Below, piece by piece: positions 46,057 to 56,124 of a stretch of 64,000 bases of DNA. This stretch comes from Kangiella sp. TOML190 (GTDB lineage: Bacteria > Pseudomonadota > Gammaproteobacteria > Enterobacterales > Kangiellaceae): positions 2,338,001 to 2,402,000 of the forward strand of contig NZ_BQYL01000001.1 of assembly GCF_023706045.1 (NCBI RefSeq). The letters run 5' to 3'. The translations under genes were made by a program, and so were the position numbers. Within the stretch, counting starts at the first letter, position 1; each line of letters opens with the position of its first letter. Below the pieces are notes generated by a model, which saw only the letters and a list, made by a program, of their open reading frames with translations, made no database searches and was not told the DNA's origin.

Positions 46057-48156
46057 CTAATACCAATACTTGATCCCAATCGCCACATTTCGTTCTTCGC
46101 CTGGAAAGTAGCGCTCATTGCCAAAGGCAAAATCAGCTCGAGTCGCAAAGCGCTTATCAGCGATATTCCTTACCCTGGCAAATAAGGTAACTTGCGGTTT
46201 AGGTTGCCAACTTAAACGCAAATTAGCGACCGTATGGCCAGAATAATCATTGCTGTTTGCCGCGTCTGTATAGTAATCATCCACATAAATAAGCTCTAAT
46301 TCACTTTGCCAACTGGAGTTGATATCCCACAATAAGCGACTATTGGCTAACCAACGAGGAGCCGTATCAATATCATCGCCCGATGAAATGATTTCGCTAT
46401 CACGGCTTACGTCTCGATTAAATTGATACTTATGACGGCCATAGCTTAAGGATGTTTGCCAATTCAACTGCTGATTCAAATCAATGTTTGCGGCTAATTC
46501 AAAGCCACTATGCGACGTTTTACCATTGGTCACATTAAAACCGTCGGCATCGCGAAAAAAGAAGTTTCTTTTACGCATACTGTAAGCTGAAATTTCAAAC
46601 TGATAGCTACTATTGGTATGGCGCCAGCCCATTTCAAAACTATCCAAAGTCTCAGCATCCAGTTCGCCAATAGTTTGATTGATTTGCAGTCGATAGAGAT
46701 CGGTCGTTTGCGGCGGTCTAGCGCCTCTGGCTAAAGAGGCAAACCAAAAGTCTTTGTTAGTCGCTTGATAACTTGCGGCCAACTTACTGGTGACTGTAGT
46801 AAAGCTATCATCCCGATCCGCAGCCCGCAAAAAACGCCCGACACTATCGGCGACAGTCTTATTGTCGTAATCATAACGAGTATGGTTGATTCGCATTCCC
46901 GCTTGCAATTGCCAGTCTTGACTTGGCTGCCACCGCAAACGGGCAAAAGGCGCCATTTCTTTCGCGGTCACTTGATAATCGTAATGTAAACCCTGGGTAA
47001 AGCTGAAAATATCTGGGCGGGCTTGGGTTTCAGTCAAATTACCTTCGGTATAGTCCCAATCAAAACCAACTAACAGTTCAAATTGTTCGTTAAGCTCGCG
47101 ACGAAACTGACTTAAAAAACCCAGCGACCAATGATCATTTTCTTCCAGTGCTTTGGAAGGTAAAAAATGCATCAAAAATTCCATCTCAGTCCAGCGCACG
47201 TAAGGTGTAATAGTTGCTTGCCAACCAGAGAGTTCATGAATATCAAATTCAGCACTGATTAGCGCATGATCTAAATCGCGAAAAGCTTCAGGATTAGGGT
47301 TGGTGCGACGCAATGCATCGTCTTCATAAGCGTTATCCCCTAGCACAAAACCCGCAGTTTCTTGTTCCAAATGATGCAGCGACAATCGCAATCTCATGTC
47401 GTACTCGGCGGCTGAGTAACCGTAAGCAAACTGGCCTTTGATCTGATCAACGCCAGAGTCATCGCGATAACCGCCATCATGAAAAATTTGAACTCCAGCT
47501 AAAAGGCCTGATACCGAATCGCTTTTACCACCTTTCCAAGAAAAATCAGAACGTTCAAACTCCGCAAGCGTTAAGCTCCCCGAGCCACCCGAAGTAGCCA
47601 AAGGATCATCTGACAAGACGTTAAAAATACCATGAATAGCATTAGAGCCATAAGTAACATCGCCTGGGCCACGTACTACTTCTATCTGTCGAGCCAACCC
47701 GGTTTGCGCACCAAACAAACCATTAACATTGGCAAAGCCAGCACTACGCAAGGGCACACCATCTTGCAAATACAAGAATGAGCCGGAGCCAGCGCCGCCC
47801 GTGAGCACCGGAGAGCGTAAAGCGGTCAAGTGCTCTTGGCCAGAGCCCTGTTGCACCCAAACACTAGGCAATCGATTCAACAACTCCGCTGGGTGTTGAG
47901 CTGCAACTCTGTCCATTTCAATTTCAGTCAAATGGCCTACCGAAGCTGCTTGAGTAGCTTTATCCGTTGGACGTCTTTCTAAAGTGATCACGATGGTGTG
48001 AAGCTGCTCTTCTTGATTATCAGATTCAGCTTCAGTTTCAGCCTTACTTTCAGCCTCTACTTTAGTGTCAGCAGCCACATAAAAATTAGCACAAACTAAC
48101 AGAGCCAAGAAAAGGCCACGCAAGAGATAAGTAGACTTAAGTACGCAAGTGTTCAA
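46057..48156 (-). CDS. TonB-dependent outer membrane receptor
   Basis: A protein of about 699 residues. A signal peptide (LLRGLFLALLVCANFYVAA) is followed by an acidic Glu/Ala-rich linker, a likely TonB box (HTIVITLE), the plug domain (VGHLTEIEMDRV, LYLQDGVPLRSAGFANVNGLF, RQIEVVRGPGDVTYGSNAIHGIFNVLS) and a 22-strand-type barrel ending in an aromatic residue (IGIKYWY). It would import a metal chelate, vitamin or similar ligand; the substrate is not evident. There is no in-frame ATG before the plug. I use the TTG at 48156 because it has AGGGA at seven bases, unlike the TTG at 48180. It ends beside the island insertion. Confidence 0.92.
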   Translation of the reverse strand: MNTCVLKSTYLLRGLFLALLVCANFYVAADTKVEAESKAETEAESDNQEEQLHTIVITLERRPTDKATQAASVGHLTEIEMDRVAAQHPAELLNRLPSVWVQQGSGQEHLTALRSPVLTGGAGSGSFLYLQDGVPLRSAGFANVNGLFGAQTGLARQIEVVRGPGDVTYGSNAIHGIFNVLSDDPLATSGGSGSLTLAEFERSDFSWKGGKSDSVSGLLAGVQIFHDGGYRDDSGVDQIKGQFAYGYSAAEYDMRLRLSLHHLEQETAGFVLGDNAYEDDALRRTNPNPEAFRDLDHALISAEFDIHELSGWQATITPYVRWTEMEFLMHFLPSKALEENDHWSLGFLSQFRRELNEQFELLVGFDWDYTEGNLTETQARPDIFSFTQGLHYDYQVTAKEMAPFARLRWQPSQDWQLQAGMRINHTRYDYDNKTVADSVGRFLRAADRDDSFTTVTSKLAASYQATNKDFWFASLARGARPPQTTDLYRLQINQTIGELDAETLDSFEMGWRHTNSSYQFEISAYSMRKRNFFFRDADGFNVTNGKTSHSGFELAANIDLNQQLNWQTSLSYGRHKYQFNRDVSRDSEIISSGDDIDTAPRWLANSRLLWDINSSWQSELELIYVDDYYTDAANSNDYSGHTVANLRLSWQPKPQVTLFARVRNIADKRFATRADFAFGNERYFPGEERNVAIGIKYWY

Positions 48157-48265
48157 ATAACTATCCCTAGGAATGAACAAAATCTAAATTCAACTAAATG
48201 TATAAAACAAGAATCGGCGGCTGATGTCCAGATATAAATCGTTATAAAAAATTACAAGCAATAAA

Positions 48266-48298
48266 AAACCCTTGTAAACCATAGTTTTACAAGGGTTT
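48266..48298 (-). terminator. Intrinsic terminator, probably the original tRNA-Leu terminator displaced by the island
   Basis: A 13-bp inverted repeat (AAACCCTTGTAAA / TTTACAAGGGTTT) with a 7-base loop has a T-run on the minus strand (48266-48263). It lies directly outside the distal att site, only 5 bases from the end of the duplicated tRNA-Leu 3' fragment. Before insertion it would have followed tRNA-Leu, closing the tRNA-Gly/Cys/Leu transcript. Confidence 0.8.
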
Positions 48299-48303
48299 AG
48301 ATA

Positions 48304-48317
48304 ATGGTGCCAGGGAC
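48304..48317. repeat. Distal att site of the island (tRNA-Leu 3' end duplicate)
   Basis: ATGGTGCCAGGGAC repeats the 3' end of tRNA-Leu at 62512-62526 (ATGGTGCCCAGGGAC) with one C missing. It marks the left island boundary. Confidence 0.8.
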
Positions 48318-48380
48318 AAACCCATAACGAGTCAATATGTAATTGATATAAACCTATAAATTTAATTCCATATATTTATA

Positions 48381-48402
48381 TAGCACCATATATAGCACCA
48401 AA
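48381..48402 (+). repeat. Integrase arm-type repeats, left end
   Basis: Two direct copies of TAGCACCA (48381-48388 and 48393-48400). The same motif occurs three times beside the integrase at 62348-62401, as expected for arm-binding sites of a tyrosine recombinase. Confidence 0.65.
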
Positions 48403-48448
48403 CTCGATATTATTACAATTATCAGTGTCGCAATATAATCATGTTAAT

Positions 48449-49852
48449 TTAATCTTTACCATGGCTTCGCTCTTTAAACTTGCTATTTCCTCTGCTTTCC
48501 TCGCTAGAAATTATTGACTCAAGATATTTAGAAAACTTGACTATACTTTCCCCTGGTTTCATGGCCACTTGAAAGTCTAAATCTATCCCACTCTCAGAAA
48601 GTTGCTTTCGTAATAAAGAAAAGTCTGAGCACCACTTTTCTTCCGCATCTATATCATCTCTCCTACGCCTTTCTCTTTCGGGGAGGTTACTTACAAGCCT
48701 GACCTGAAGTTTTCCAGTATCTGCCACCCCCCTTACTTCCACACCATAATCAGAATAATTATTTTTTCTAACTACCAGTTGTCCATTTTCAACCAATGCG
48801 GTCTGCATTTGTTCATTAACCGAATAACCTAATGATCGAAGCCCTTTAATCAATGCTTTTCTTCCTTTTTCAGATGCCTGCTTTTGCATTACCGCTTGTA
48901 CCAAGTTATTAGCGTGTGCTTCCATATTTGTCATCACTGTGACATCTAAGGATTCTATTGCCTTATCAATTTGAACAGACAAAGGCGCAAGCCCCTCCTC
49001 TTCCAATGATTCGACTTGCACTTTAAGCAAATGCAAATTATCAACTAACTTGTTCGTCTCAATTGAGTTCCTTACAAAAGCAGCAAGGTCAATAACGAGA
49101 GAATCTATCAATACAGATTTTCTCTTGTCAGCGCCTTCTTCGTATATAGAGTTCGCTCGATTTAAAAAATGAGTCTTTTTTTCTGGTTCACATTCTATTG
49201 TTTCAATCTCTGCTAGAAGTATGTCAAGACGAGACTTTTTATCTTCTAACTCCTTATTCAATAGTTGTTCTTTTTTCCAGATATTAATGAATTGTATTTC
49301 ATCAGTAGATTTCAACCTGTCAATAAGTGACATTTGTTCATCAGTAAGCTTATTCCCCTCAATAGCATTATCGCGCTTACTAGCAAGGTTTCGAAACTCT
49401 AAAGCAACAGTTTTCTCAAGCTCTATTACTTCAGCTTCGTTCATTAACTTAATTTTAGTGTAGCTAGGTAGTTTGACCGAATAGTCAATTTTTGATTGTT
49501 CATATAGAAATCTTAACGTTTTTATTGATTCTGCTAAGTTTCGCTTTCTACTAAGCTCACTTGACTTATTTTTAACTAGAATATTTTCGTATCGTTTTTT
49601 TTCCGACTTAATAAATTCAATTTCTTTAGCTACTTTTGCTGGAATAGTGCGGTAATTCTCAGGAATCGCTATCTTTTGATATCTAGATATCTTTTCAACA
49701 AATAAGTCTTCAATTTCTGTGGTTAACATTTCTTTCTTTTCTAACCAAGATAGTAGCTGCTCTATTGAAGACGTCAACATAGCCATTTGCGAAGAGCAAA
49801 TGGCTAGCTTTTCCTCCTCAGTTACTATTCTAACTACTTTTGGTCCGCTCAT
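48449..49852 (-). CDS. Coiled-coil protein of the kinase-helicase operon, unknown function
   Basis: A 467-residue, mostly helical, charged protein. Long heptad-like Glu/Lys-rich stretches run from about residue 30 to 310 (for example LEKTVALEFRNLASKRD, KEQLLNKELEDKKSRLDILLAEIE). The N-terminus MSGPKVVRIVTEEEK seems to me a recurring start of proteins found beside similar operons, but I cannot check this here. The C-terminal ~120 residues look globular (ALVENGQLVVRKNNYSDYGVEV, QVRLVSNLPERERRR). It overlaps the 2091-residue protein by 4 bases (ATGA), so the two are translationally coupled and probably function together, perhaps as a structural or sensing partner. Confidence 0.85.
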   Translation of the reverse strand: MSGPKVVRIVTEEEKLAICSSQMAMLTSSIEQLLSWLEKKEMLTTEIEDLFVEKISRYQKIAIPENYRTIPAKVAKEIEFIKSEKKRYENILVKNKSSELSRKRNLAESIKTLRFLYEQSKIDYSVKLPSYTKIKLMNEAEVIELEKTVALEFRNLASKRDNAIEGNKLTDEQMSLIDRLKSTDEIQFINIWKKEQLLNKELEDKKSRLDILLAEIETIECEPEKKTHFLNRANSIYEEGADKRKSVLIDSLVIDLAAFVRNSIETNKLVDNLHLLKVQVESLEEEGLAPLSVQIDKAIESLDVTVMTNMEAHANNLVQAVMQKQASEKGRKALIKGLRSLGYSVNEQMQTALVENGQLVVRKNNYSDYGVEVRGVADTGKLQVRLVSNLPERERRRRDDIDAEEKWCSDFSLLRKQLSESGIDLDFQVAMKPGESIVKFSKYLESIISSEESRGNSKFKERSHGKD

Positions 49853-52800
49853 GATTTTATCACCAAAGGTTCTATTTCAGATTGCGCAAAAGCTTGCTCT
49901 ATCAAAGATTTGAGCTTTGCTTTTTCCGACTCATTTTCTCTATACCAACGGTTGCATCTTATTCTGTGGATATGTCGAACCGAACGCTGCAAAACTTGCT
50001 TTCTCCAAATTTCTCTAGCCGTTGCAGTTTTAAGAAGTTCATGTCTCGGTGCATCACATTCAATTCCAATTTCAAAGAGACCGGTAGACGGATTCTCTAT
50101 AGCCAAATCTAAGCCAAATGCATCGCCATCATTTGCATGAACAACTTTACAACCTAGAGATTTTACATATGTTTCTACAGACTTAATAAACAAATTCTCA
50201 CTTGAATTCACTTCTTTACCTGTCGGTTGAAGCTGTGTCAGTTGTTTAGCACTAACCTTAGCTAACTCTATTTCACCCTTACTTTTTTTGTCCGCATAGT
50301 CTAGGTACGCTTGAATGTAATCGCGAGGCTTGTTGGGTAATCTACCAGAAGTTTGCATATCTGATATCTTATCTATAGGCATAGAAGTCACAATTATAAC
50401 TTTGTGTCGAGCCCGAGTAATAGCTACATTTAGTCGTTTTTCTCCACCCTTATGACCTAGAGCACCAAAATTTCTTCTGAAAGCACCATGCTGGTTTAAA
50501 CCAAAAGTTGTACTAAATAAAATATAGTCTCGCTCATCACCTTGAACATTCTCAACATTCTTTACAAAAAATCCCATATCTTCGCCATTTTGAATACGAT
50601 CTCGCTCAGCTAAATACATTCGAGCAAACTCTTCATTTTGGGAAGCTTCAATTTGAATCATTCCTTCAATCAATTCAGCTTGTTTTATATTAAATGTTAC
50701 CACGCCTATGCTTGGAATATTTTGGTTATCGTTTAACCATATTTCCTTAAGAAGCTCTATTACCCTCTCACCTTCTTTTGGGTTAGTTTGATCAATGTAA
50801 ACGCCACCAGTATGAATCACTTCCACTGGTTTTACTTTTTTAATTTCAGCGAGTGGGTGTTTCGCTGGGACGTTTAGTTTTCCTGAGTAAAATGCGTAGT
50901 TTGAAAATTCGATCAGCGCATTGTATTCAGAGCGGTAATGGATCTGAAGAGTTGTGTACGGCAATACAGAGCGACCCAAGGCAAGTAAGTCTGGACAATC
51001 TTTTATCTCTTTTCTATTCCAGGCCTCCTCTAGCGCAGAAATTTCGGCTTCTGACATATCTTCGTCTAGCTCTTCAATAATTTCGTCTTCATCCGTATCT
51101 ATCTTTCTTGTGAATGAACTACTAGGTGGCATTTGTTTTTCATCGCCACTTATTACTACTCGTTTAGCACGATAAAGAGATGGAATAGAATGATCTACTA
51201 GCATTTGAGAGGCTTCATCAAAAATTACAACATCAAATAGACCAGCCTTTAAGGGTAAAACCTGACTAACTACTTCGGGATTCATCAGCCAAACAGGTCT
51301 AATCTTCATTAAACCCATATCATTTCCTAAATCAATAAATTCCCTTAACTTTTTAGTTCTTGGACCCCTAAGCCTAGTAATTGATTCCCAATCTGAATTA
51401 TTGCCTAAGTCTGAATAAGAGATTTCCTGACTTAAAAGCATTTTATTTAAATTTGTTAATTCTTTATTTGCTAGGTTAAGCTGAGTCGTCGCTCTTTCTA
51501 GTGATTCAGCATCAGATAGAACCAAAGGATTTTGTTCTTCAAAGCTACCTTTCCAAGCTAACAATGTTTCTTTATAAATTATCCGTGAGACAGCATTTTC
51601 TAACGACTCAGATCGCATTAATAGTTGCCCTTTGCCCCTTAGAATTGCAAATAGTGCAATCACATCCACTTCTGTTTCTTGACTTCTAAGGCGGAATGAT
51701 TGAAATGGAACAAGTGTTTTCAAAGAAGACTTCATTTTTGCAAATAATGGCGAATTCTTCTTGTTCACTAATACTCGTTTCTTTAACTTATCCACTAACT
51801 CCGTGGTAAACCATTCGGAAAGTATGGATAACTCACCTATACTTTTTTGTCTTTGTTCGGCTCTCTTTATCGCCGAGAGCATCTTCAATCTAAATTCACG
51901 AAAGCTATCCTTACTAGGTTTCTCTATAAATGCAAGAGCATCTTTTTTTCTTGGACAGCTGTATATAATCTTAGAAATACTCAAGCAGGTCCGTAAATCA
52001 CCCACCACTTTATCAGTCTTAACTTTCATACTGGATAGATCCGCAGCTGGCAAATATTTATCTTCAATATTTAAAGTATTAGATAAATTTATTAGCGCTT
52101 TTCTTAAGGGCCGCAATTTTAATTCTAGGGCCAAAGCGTCTCTTAAAGGCTCTACACGCTCACTATTGAATACACCATCAACAGCTTCAAGCATTTTCTT
52201 TAACTTGAACTGTCTATAAATCCTGATGATATTAACGAAAGAAAATTTACCTTTTGGTTTTAATACTCCCTCACATCGCGAGATATTTGTGACAATTTCT
52301 TTATTGTCCAATTGCAGAATAAAATCAAACAGTAGAGGAGTATGTTCACTGCTTTGAATATTCTGGAGTTTACTTTTAATAGCAGTAGCGTTTTGATGTA
52401 GCTCTTTAGCAAGCCCTAATTCGGGGTCGTTAGAACCAAAAAGCAAGTCATTCCATTTCGTTATGATTTCAAAATCATTATTAGTTAACACTTTGAATTT
52501 ATCATCCGCTATCGTTTGCCACTCTTTATAACCATCGACTTTCCCATCATCAAATGAGCTAGCGGTCTTATTTATCAATGCCTCTCTTTCTGATTCTCGT
52601 TCATAAACTTTCTGAACACATCCCTGAATTTCACTTACAATTGACTCATCGGCACTAAATAGTTTCATACCTTTAAACGGGCTATTTTCGTAATCTGAAT
52701 GCAGCCAATCATTTGATAGCGATACACAAACTCTCTCAAGCTCCTTGGATTCCAAGGAAGTGTAGCCGCTAAGCATACCTCTCAATTCAGGCACGGGGAT

Positions 52801-55800
52801 GATATCAGGGCTTTCATCTTCTACTGCTATTAATTCGCAAATGATATCCCTATAAGTCCGCTCTAACCTTTCATCATATTGATAAATCGAATCATGTAAT
52901 TTATTAATATCATTTTCTAAATTTTCGAGCTGTCTTACTACACTAACTCTCTGATTTTTAGTTTTAGCTATATCTTTTTGACCTGGCCCAAAGAATTGTT
53001 CAATTTGCTCACGGATAGTTTTTATAACAGGTTGCCTGTCCCTGTTGATATCAATTACGCCGCAAATTCTTTGGGCCAAATTTTCTGCCTCAAGTCTTTT
53101 TCGAACAACATTTAAAGCCGCTTGCTTTTGACAAACTACCAAAACAGACTCTCCACGGCCTACACAATCTGCAATAATGTTTACAATTGTCTGACTTTTC
53201 CCAGTACCTGGAGGTCCCTCTATAACAACACCACACTTTTTCCGCGCCAAATTAATTGCTGAGTCTTGAGAAGGGTCAGAGGGCACAACAGAAAACTTAT
53301 CGTTGTTAAGCTGCGACAGGGATGCTGCTTCAGAAGAAACTATACTGCTCATTTTTATCAATGGGTCTAGTGCAGTGTTTTCAATCGGTAATTTTTTTAG
53401 CTGACGTAAATCTTCACTTATTGCTTGGCCCACAAATTTGGCATTGAATAAGACGGCTGAACACTCGATAAACATACTTCCAGCATTCATCTCATAACTA
53501 ATAGATGGATGAGTTGAAATTTCGAAGTTTAATACTTTTGCAGTACTACTAAACACTTCAACAACATCACGAGCTCTTACGTTAGAACGCCCCAGCACTT
53601 CATTTTTTAGCTCAATAAATTTATTAAACTCTTTTGTACCTAGAAGCCCTTCCAAAGCAGGATTCAGACGAACTTCTTCTCTTTCCTTGTCAAAAGAAAT
53701 ATTGCAAACATTGTTTCCACTGCTATGAAAGTCCATACATATAGGCCATAAAAGAATAGGTATAATTCTCGGTCTAGCGCTTGGGCTTGCTGTGCTTTTC
53801 ATAAGTAGAAAGGGGAAACCTAGAAATAAACTATCTATGCCTGTTTCGCGTCGATACGAAATCGATTGATTAATAAGCCTCCGGATTCTCTGTTGTAAAA
53901 CTATGTTGTCAGCGAACCTTTCAGGATCAATCGAAGTGGGAATGCCACTTCTATCAAGAATGTGACTTAAGATGCTGTCAGAACTTCTTAGTTCTGTCCC
54001 TAGCTCTGTCAAATCTATTTTTGCGCTTGTTTTACCAATAGTAAGACGAACTAGGGGCCCTCTAAGCACAGAGTTGACGACACGTTTCTCATAAAATTTA
54101 ATAATATTTTCTTTATATTGCTGTTTTTCGGGCTTCGTCCATAGTTTTTCGTCTACTGATAGTAGAACAATTATTCTAGGCAAGGGCAAACGGCGCTCTA
54201 TTCTGTATGTATCTGCCCAATCATCAATTCTTTCAATACCACACCTCGAAAAATCAGCGATCCTATCGTCAACTAAATGATGAATTTCTGCTCTAGGCAT
54301 AGTTAACAACTTAATCGATTTATCACCATCAAAACTAGCGATATCATATTTTTCTGCTAGTGCTTTCGAGCGTTCTAAAACCATAGTGAGAGGTGTAAAT
54401 TGATTTCGCCTTGCACACAGCAGTACTAATAAGTCTTCTTCATTTAATCTTTTTCTATGTAATAACGACGCTAAGCCCGCATGATCACTGTCAGGATATG
54501 ACTGGCGAAGCAGTGATTCCTCAACTTCCAATTTAGCTCTAGATGTTATAATTGCATGGCTTTGATATAAAAACTCGTCCAGTTGTATTTCAAGCATTTT
54601 AGCCCGATTTAATACTCGTTCTGCTCTATGCTTTAAATTGGAAAGCCATGGCTCGCGGGATATACTTTCTAAAAATTTCGGGACTTCTCCAAATACCAAT
54701 AAGTTTGCATATTCTGCATTTTGAGTTAGCCAAGCTGGAGTAATTATTTCTCCTTTCAATACCATCGGAAGAGCATCGTTCAGGATCATTAAAGTTAACG
54801 AAAAACGTATATCCTCATCTAAACTCTCAAAACCAATAACTCTCCTAAGAGTGCCTAGTCTTTCTTCTTGAAACTCACTCTCTCGCAACCATGTTTCTAA
54901 AGATCCATTTTGTAATAACTGTAGTCCTTCATCCCAGTGGCTCGACTCGGATGCAGCTAAGGAAAACTTATCTGGAGAGAAATATGCTTCATTACCCAAC
55001 TGTAATGAATTAGTTAAATTAGCACTAGAAGCCTCTAGCCTTTCTCTAGGTAACTCTACATGCTCTCCATTTAACCAACGGTTTACTTGTTCCCACTTCC
55101 ATCGTTCATTGGGATCTCGCGCTAGTAATCCGCACAGTAAATTTCTAATAGAAGGTTGAATATCTTCTGATATGTCTATACCTCTTGTTACAACATGGAT
55201 TAAGAATGCTTTTTCGTTGATATCCTGAAAGCATTCACCATTGGTCACCTGCTCAAGCACTATCATTCCCAGGCTCCACCAATCAGAGGCGGCACTGATT
55301 GCACCTACAATAGCTTCGGGCGCAGAGTAACGTGTCAGCTCTAACGGAGAAGCAACATCTAAGTCAAAATCAGATAATCTAGCTGAACCAAAGTCAGTTA
55401 CGACTAGATCTAAAGGAGTTTTTTCTCTAATCAGAATACTATGAGGGTTTAAATCGCGATGTCTCAAACCAACTTTCGAAAAATCCAACAGTGCCTTAGT
55501 TAATTCTCGAATTATTTCGCTAATGACGGCTTCATTTTCATAACCTATATACCCGACTTCTGCTAAAGCCCCACCCTCTAGCCATTCATGTATTTCATAT
55601 GGTCTCGACTGCCACCGACCAGTCGTTATCAATTCTGGAATATGATCAATGTCCATAGTCTCCATGACTTGGTATATAGATTGATCAGGTTCGTGCTCTT
55701 CTTTATATAAGATTAGGAAAGCCTTTCTTTCACTTTCACCCTGTCGAACCATGAAGCTATCTTCAGATTCAGGTCTGCTATTAAGAACACTTTCTATTAC

Positions 55801-56124
55801 CCATTCATCAATCTCTTGACCAACTAAATCAGAACTTGATGCTGGAGTTTGCTCACTATCTGGGCTAACAACTTCTGAACCGCACGCAAAGCATATTAAA
55901 TCGCCATCTGCGACTTCATGTCCATTTATGCAATAGTTAACTATCGGCGGAGTAATCTCGTCTAGTAATTCTTCGGATATTTCTAGTTCAGTCAGCGGGG
56001 AAGAAGGTAATACGTTTATGAGCGGCCACCTGCACTCGTTATCATCTACTAAGTTTTCACAGTAAGTTTCATTTAACGAACGCTCAGAACTACAGCTAGG
56101 GCACTTTCGAATAAGCTCACTCAT
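49849..56124 (-). CDS. Giant zinc-ribbon / Ser-Thr kinase / SF1 helicase / PD-(D/E)xK-like nuclease protein
   Basis: A 2091-residue protein. Two N-terminal zinc ribbons (CPSC near residue 8 with paired cysteines to ~31, and CFAC near 78) precede a protein kinase domain (~100-345) with HRDLN (~221), DFGSA (~242) and SAPEA. After a long middle region come SF1 (Upf1/Dna2-like) helicase motifs: Walker A GPPGTGKSQT (~969), FDEASQ (~1634), SGDEKQMPPSS, HYRSEYN and NVAITRARHK (~1900). The last ~125 residues match the MTES_1575/Vsr-like endonuclease fold (FGLDLAI near 2004, GIECD near 2021, KQVLQRSVRHIHRI). The kinase-plus-COG1112-type-helicase pairing recalls Mokosh-type antiphage proteins and the C-terminal nuclease recalls helicase-Vsr systems; identity with either is not claimed. 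All catalytic motifs I can see are intact. Confidence 0.92.
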   Translation of the reverse strand: MSELIRKCPSCSSERSLNETYCENLVDDNECRWPLINVLPSSPLTELEISEELLDEITPPIVNYCINGHEVADGDLICFACGSEVVSPDSEQTPASSSDLVGQEIDEWVIESVLNSRPESEDSFMVRQGESERKAFLILYKEEHEPDQSIYQVMETMDIDHIPELITTGRWQSRPYEIHEWLEGGALAEVGYIGYENEAVISEIIRELTKALLDFSKVGLRHRDLNPHSILIREKTPLDLVVTDFGSARLSDFDLDVASPLELTRYSAPEAIVGAISAASDWWSLGMIVLEQVTNGECFQDINEKAFLIHVVTRGIDISEDIQPSIRNLLCGLLARDPNERWKWEQVNRWLNGEHVELPRERLEASSANLTNSLQLGNEAYFSPDKFSLAASESSHWDEGLQLLQNGSLETWLRESEFQEERLGTLRRVIGFESLDEDIRFSLTLMILNDALPMVLKGEIITPAWLTQNAEYANLLVFGEVPKFLESISREPWLSNLKHRAERVLNRAKMLEIQLDEFLYQSHAIITSRAKLEVEESLLRQSYPDSDHAGLASLLHRKRLNEEDLLVLLCARRNQFTPLTMVLERSKALAEKYDIASFDGDKSIKLLTMPRAEIHHLVDDRIADFSRCGIERIDDWADTYRIERRLPLPRIIVLLSVDEKLWTKPEKQQYKENIIKFYEKRVVNSVLRGPLVRLTIGKTSAKIDLTELGTELRSSDSILSHILDRSGIPTSIDPERFADNIVLQQRIRRLINQSISYRRETGIDSLFLGFPFLLMKSTASPSARPRIIPILLWPICMDFHSSGNNVCNISFDKEREEVRLNPALEGLLGTKEFNKFIELKNEVLGRSNVRARDVVEVFSSTAKVLNFEISTHPSISYEMNAGSMFIECSAVLFNAKFVGQAISEDLRQLKKLPIENTALDPLIKMSSIVSSEAASLSQLNNDKFSVVPSDPSQDSAINLARKKCGVVIEGPPGTGKSQTIVNIIADCVGRGESVLVVCQKQAALNVVRKRLEAENLAQRICGVIDINRDRQPVIKTIREQIEQFFGPGQKDIAKTKNQRVSVVRQLENLENDINKLHDSIYQYDERLERTYRDIICELIAVEDESPDIIPVPELRGMLSGYTSLESKELERVCVSLSNDWLHSDYENSPFKGMKLFSADESIVSEIQGCVQKVYERESEREALINKTASSFDDGKVDGYKEWQTIADDKFKVLTNNDFEIITKWNDLLFGSNDPELGLAKELHQNATAIKSKLQNIQSSEHTPLLFDFILQLDNKEIVTNISRCEGVLKPKGKFSFVNIIRIYRQFKLKKMLEAVDGVFNSERVEPLRDALALELKLRPLRKALINLSNTLNIEDKYLPAADLSSMKVKTDKVVGDLRTCLSISKIIYSCPRKKDALAFIEKPSKDSFREFRLKMLSAIKRAEQRQKSIGELSILSEWFTTELVDKLKKRVLVNKKNSPLFAKMKSSLKTLVPFQSFRLRSQETEVDVIALFAILRGKGQLLMRSESLENAVSRIIYKETLLAWKGSFEEQNPLVLSDAESLERATTQLNLANKELTNLNKMLLSQEISYSDLGNNSDWESITRLRGPRTKKLREFIDLGNDMGLMKIRPVWLMNPEVVSQVLPLKAGLFDVVIFDEASQMLVDHSIPSLYRAKRVVISGDEKQMPPSSSFTRKIDTDEDEIIEELDEDMSEAEISALEEAWNRKEIKDCPDLLALGRSVLPYTTLQIHYRSEYNALIEFSNYAFYSGKLNVPAKHPLAEIKKVKPVEVIHTGGVYIDQTNPKEGERVIELLKEIWLNDNQNIPSIGVVTFNIKQAELIEGMIQIEASQNEEFARMYLAERDRIQNGEDMGFFVKNVENVQGDERDYILFSTTFGLNQHGAFRRNFGALGHKGGEKRLNVAITRARHKVIIVTSMPIDKISDMQTSGRLPNKPRDYIQAYLDYADKKSKGEIELAKVSAKQLTQLQPTGKEVNSSENLFIKSVETYVKSLGCKVVHANDGDAFGLDLAIENPSTGLFEIGIECDAPRHELLKTATAREIWRKQVLQRSVRHIHRIRCNRWYRENESEKAKLKSLIEQAFAQSEIEPLVIKS

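Noticed and set aside
51761..52219. 152-codon open frame antisense to the giant kinase-helicase gene
   Set aside because: Low-complexity Ser/Leu/Phe-rich product opposite a continuous 2091-codon frame, without a ribosome-binding site; treated as a shadow.
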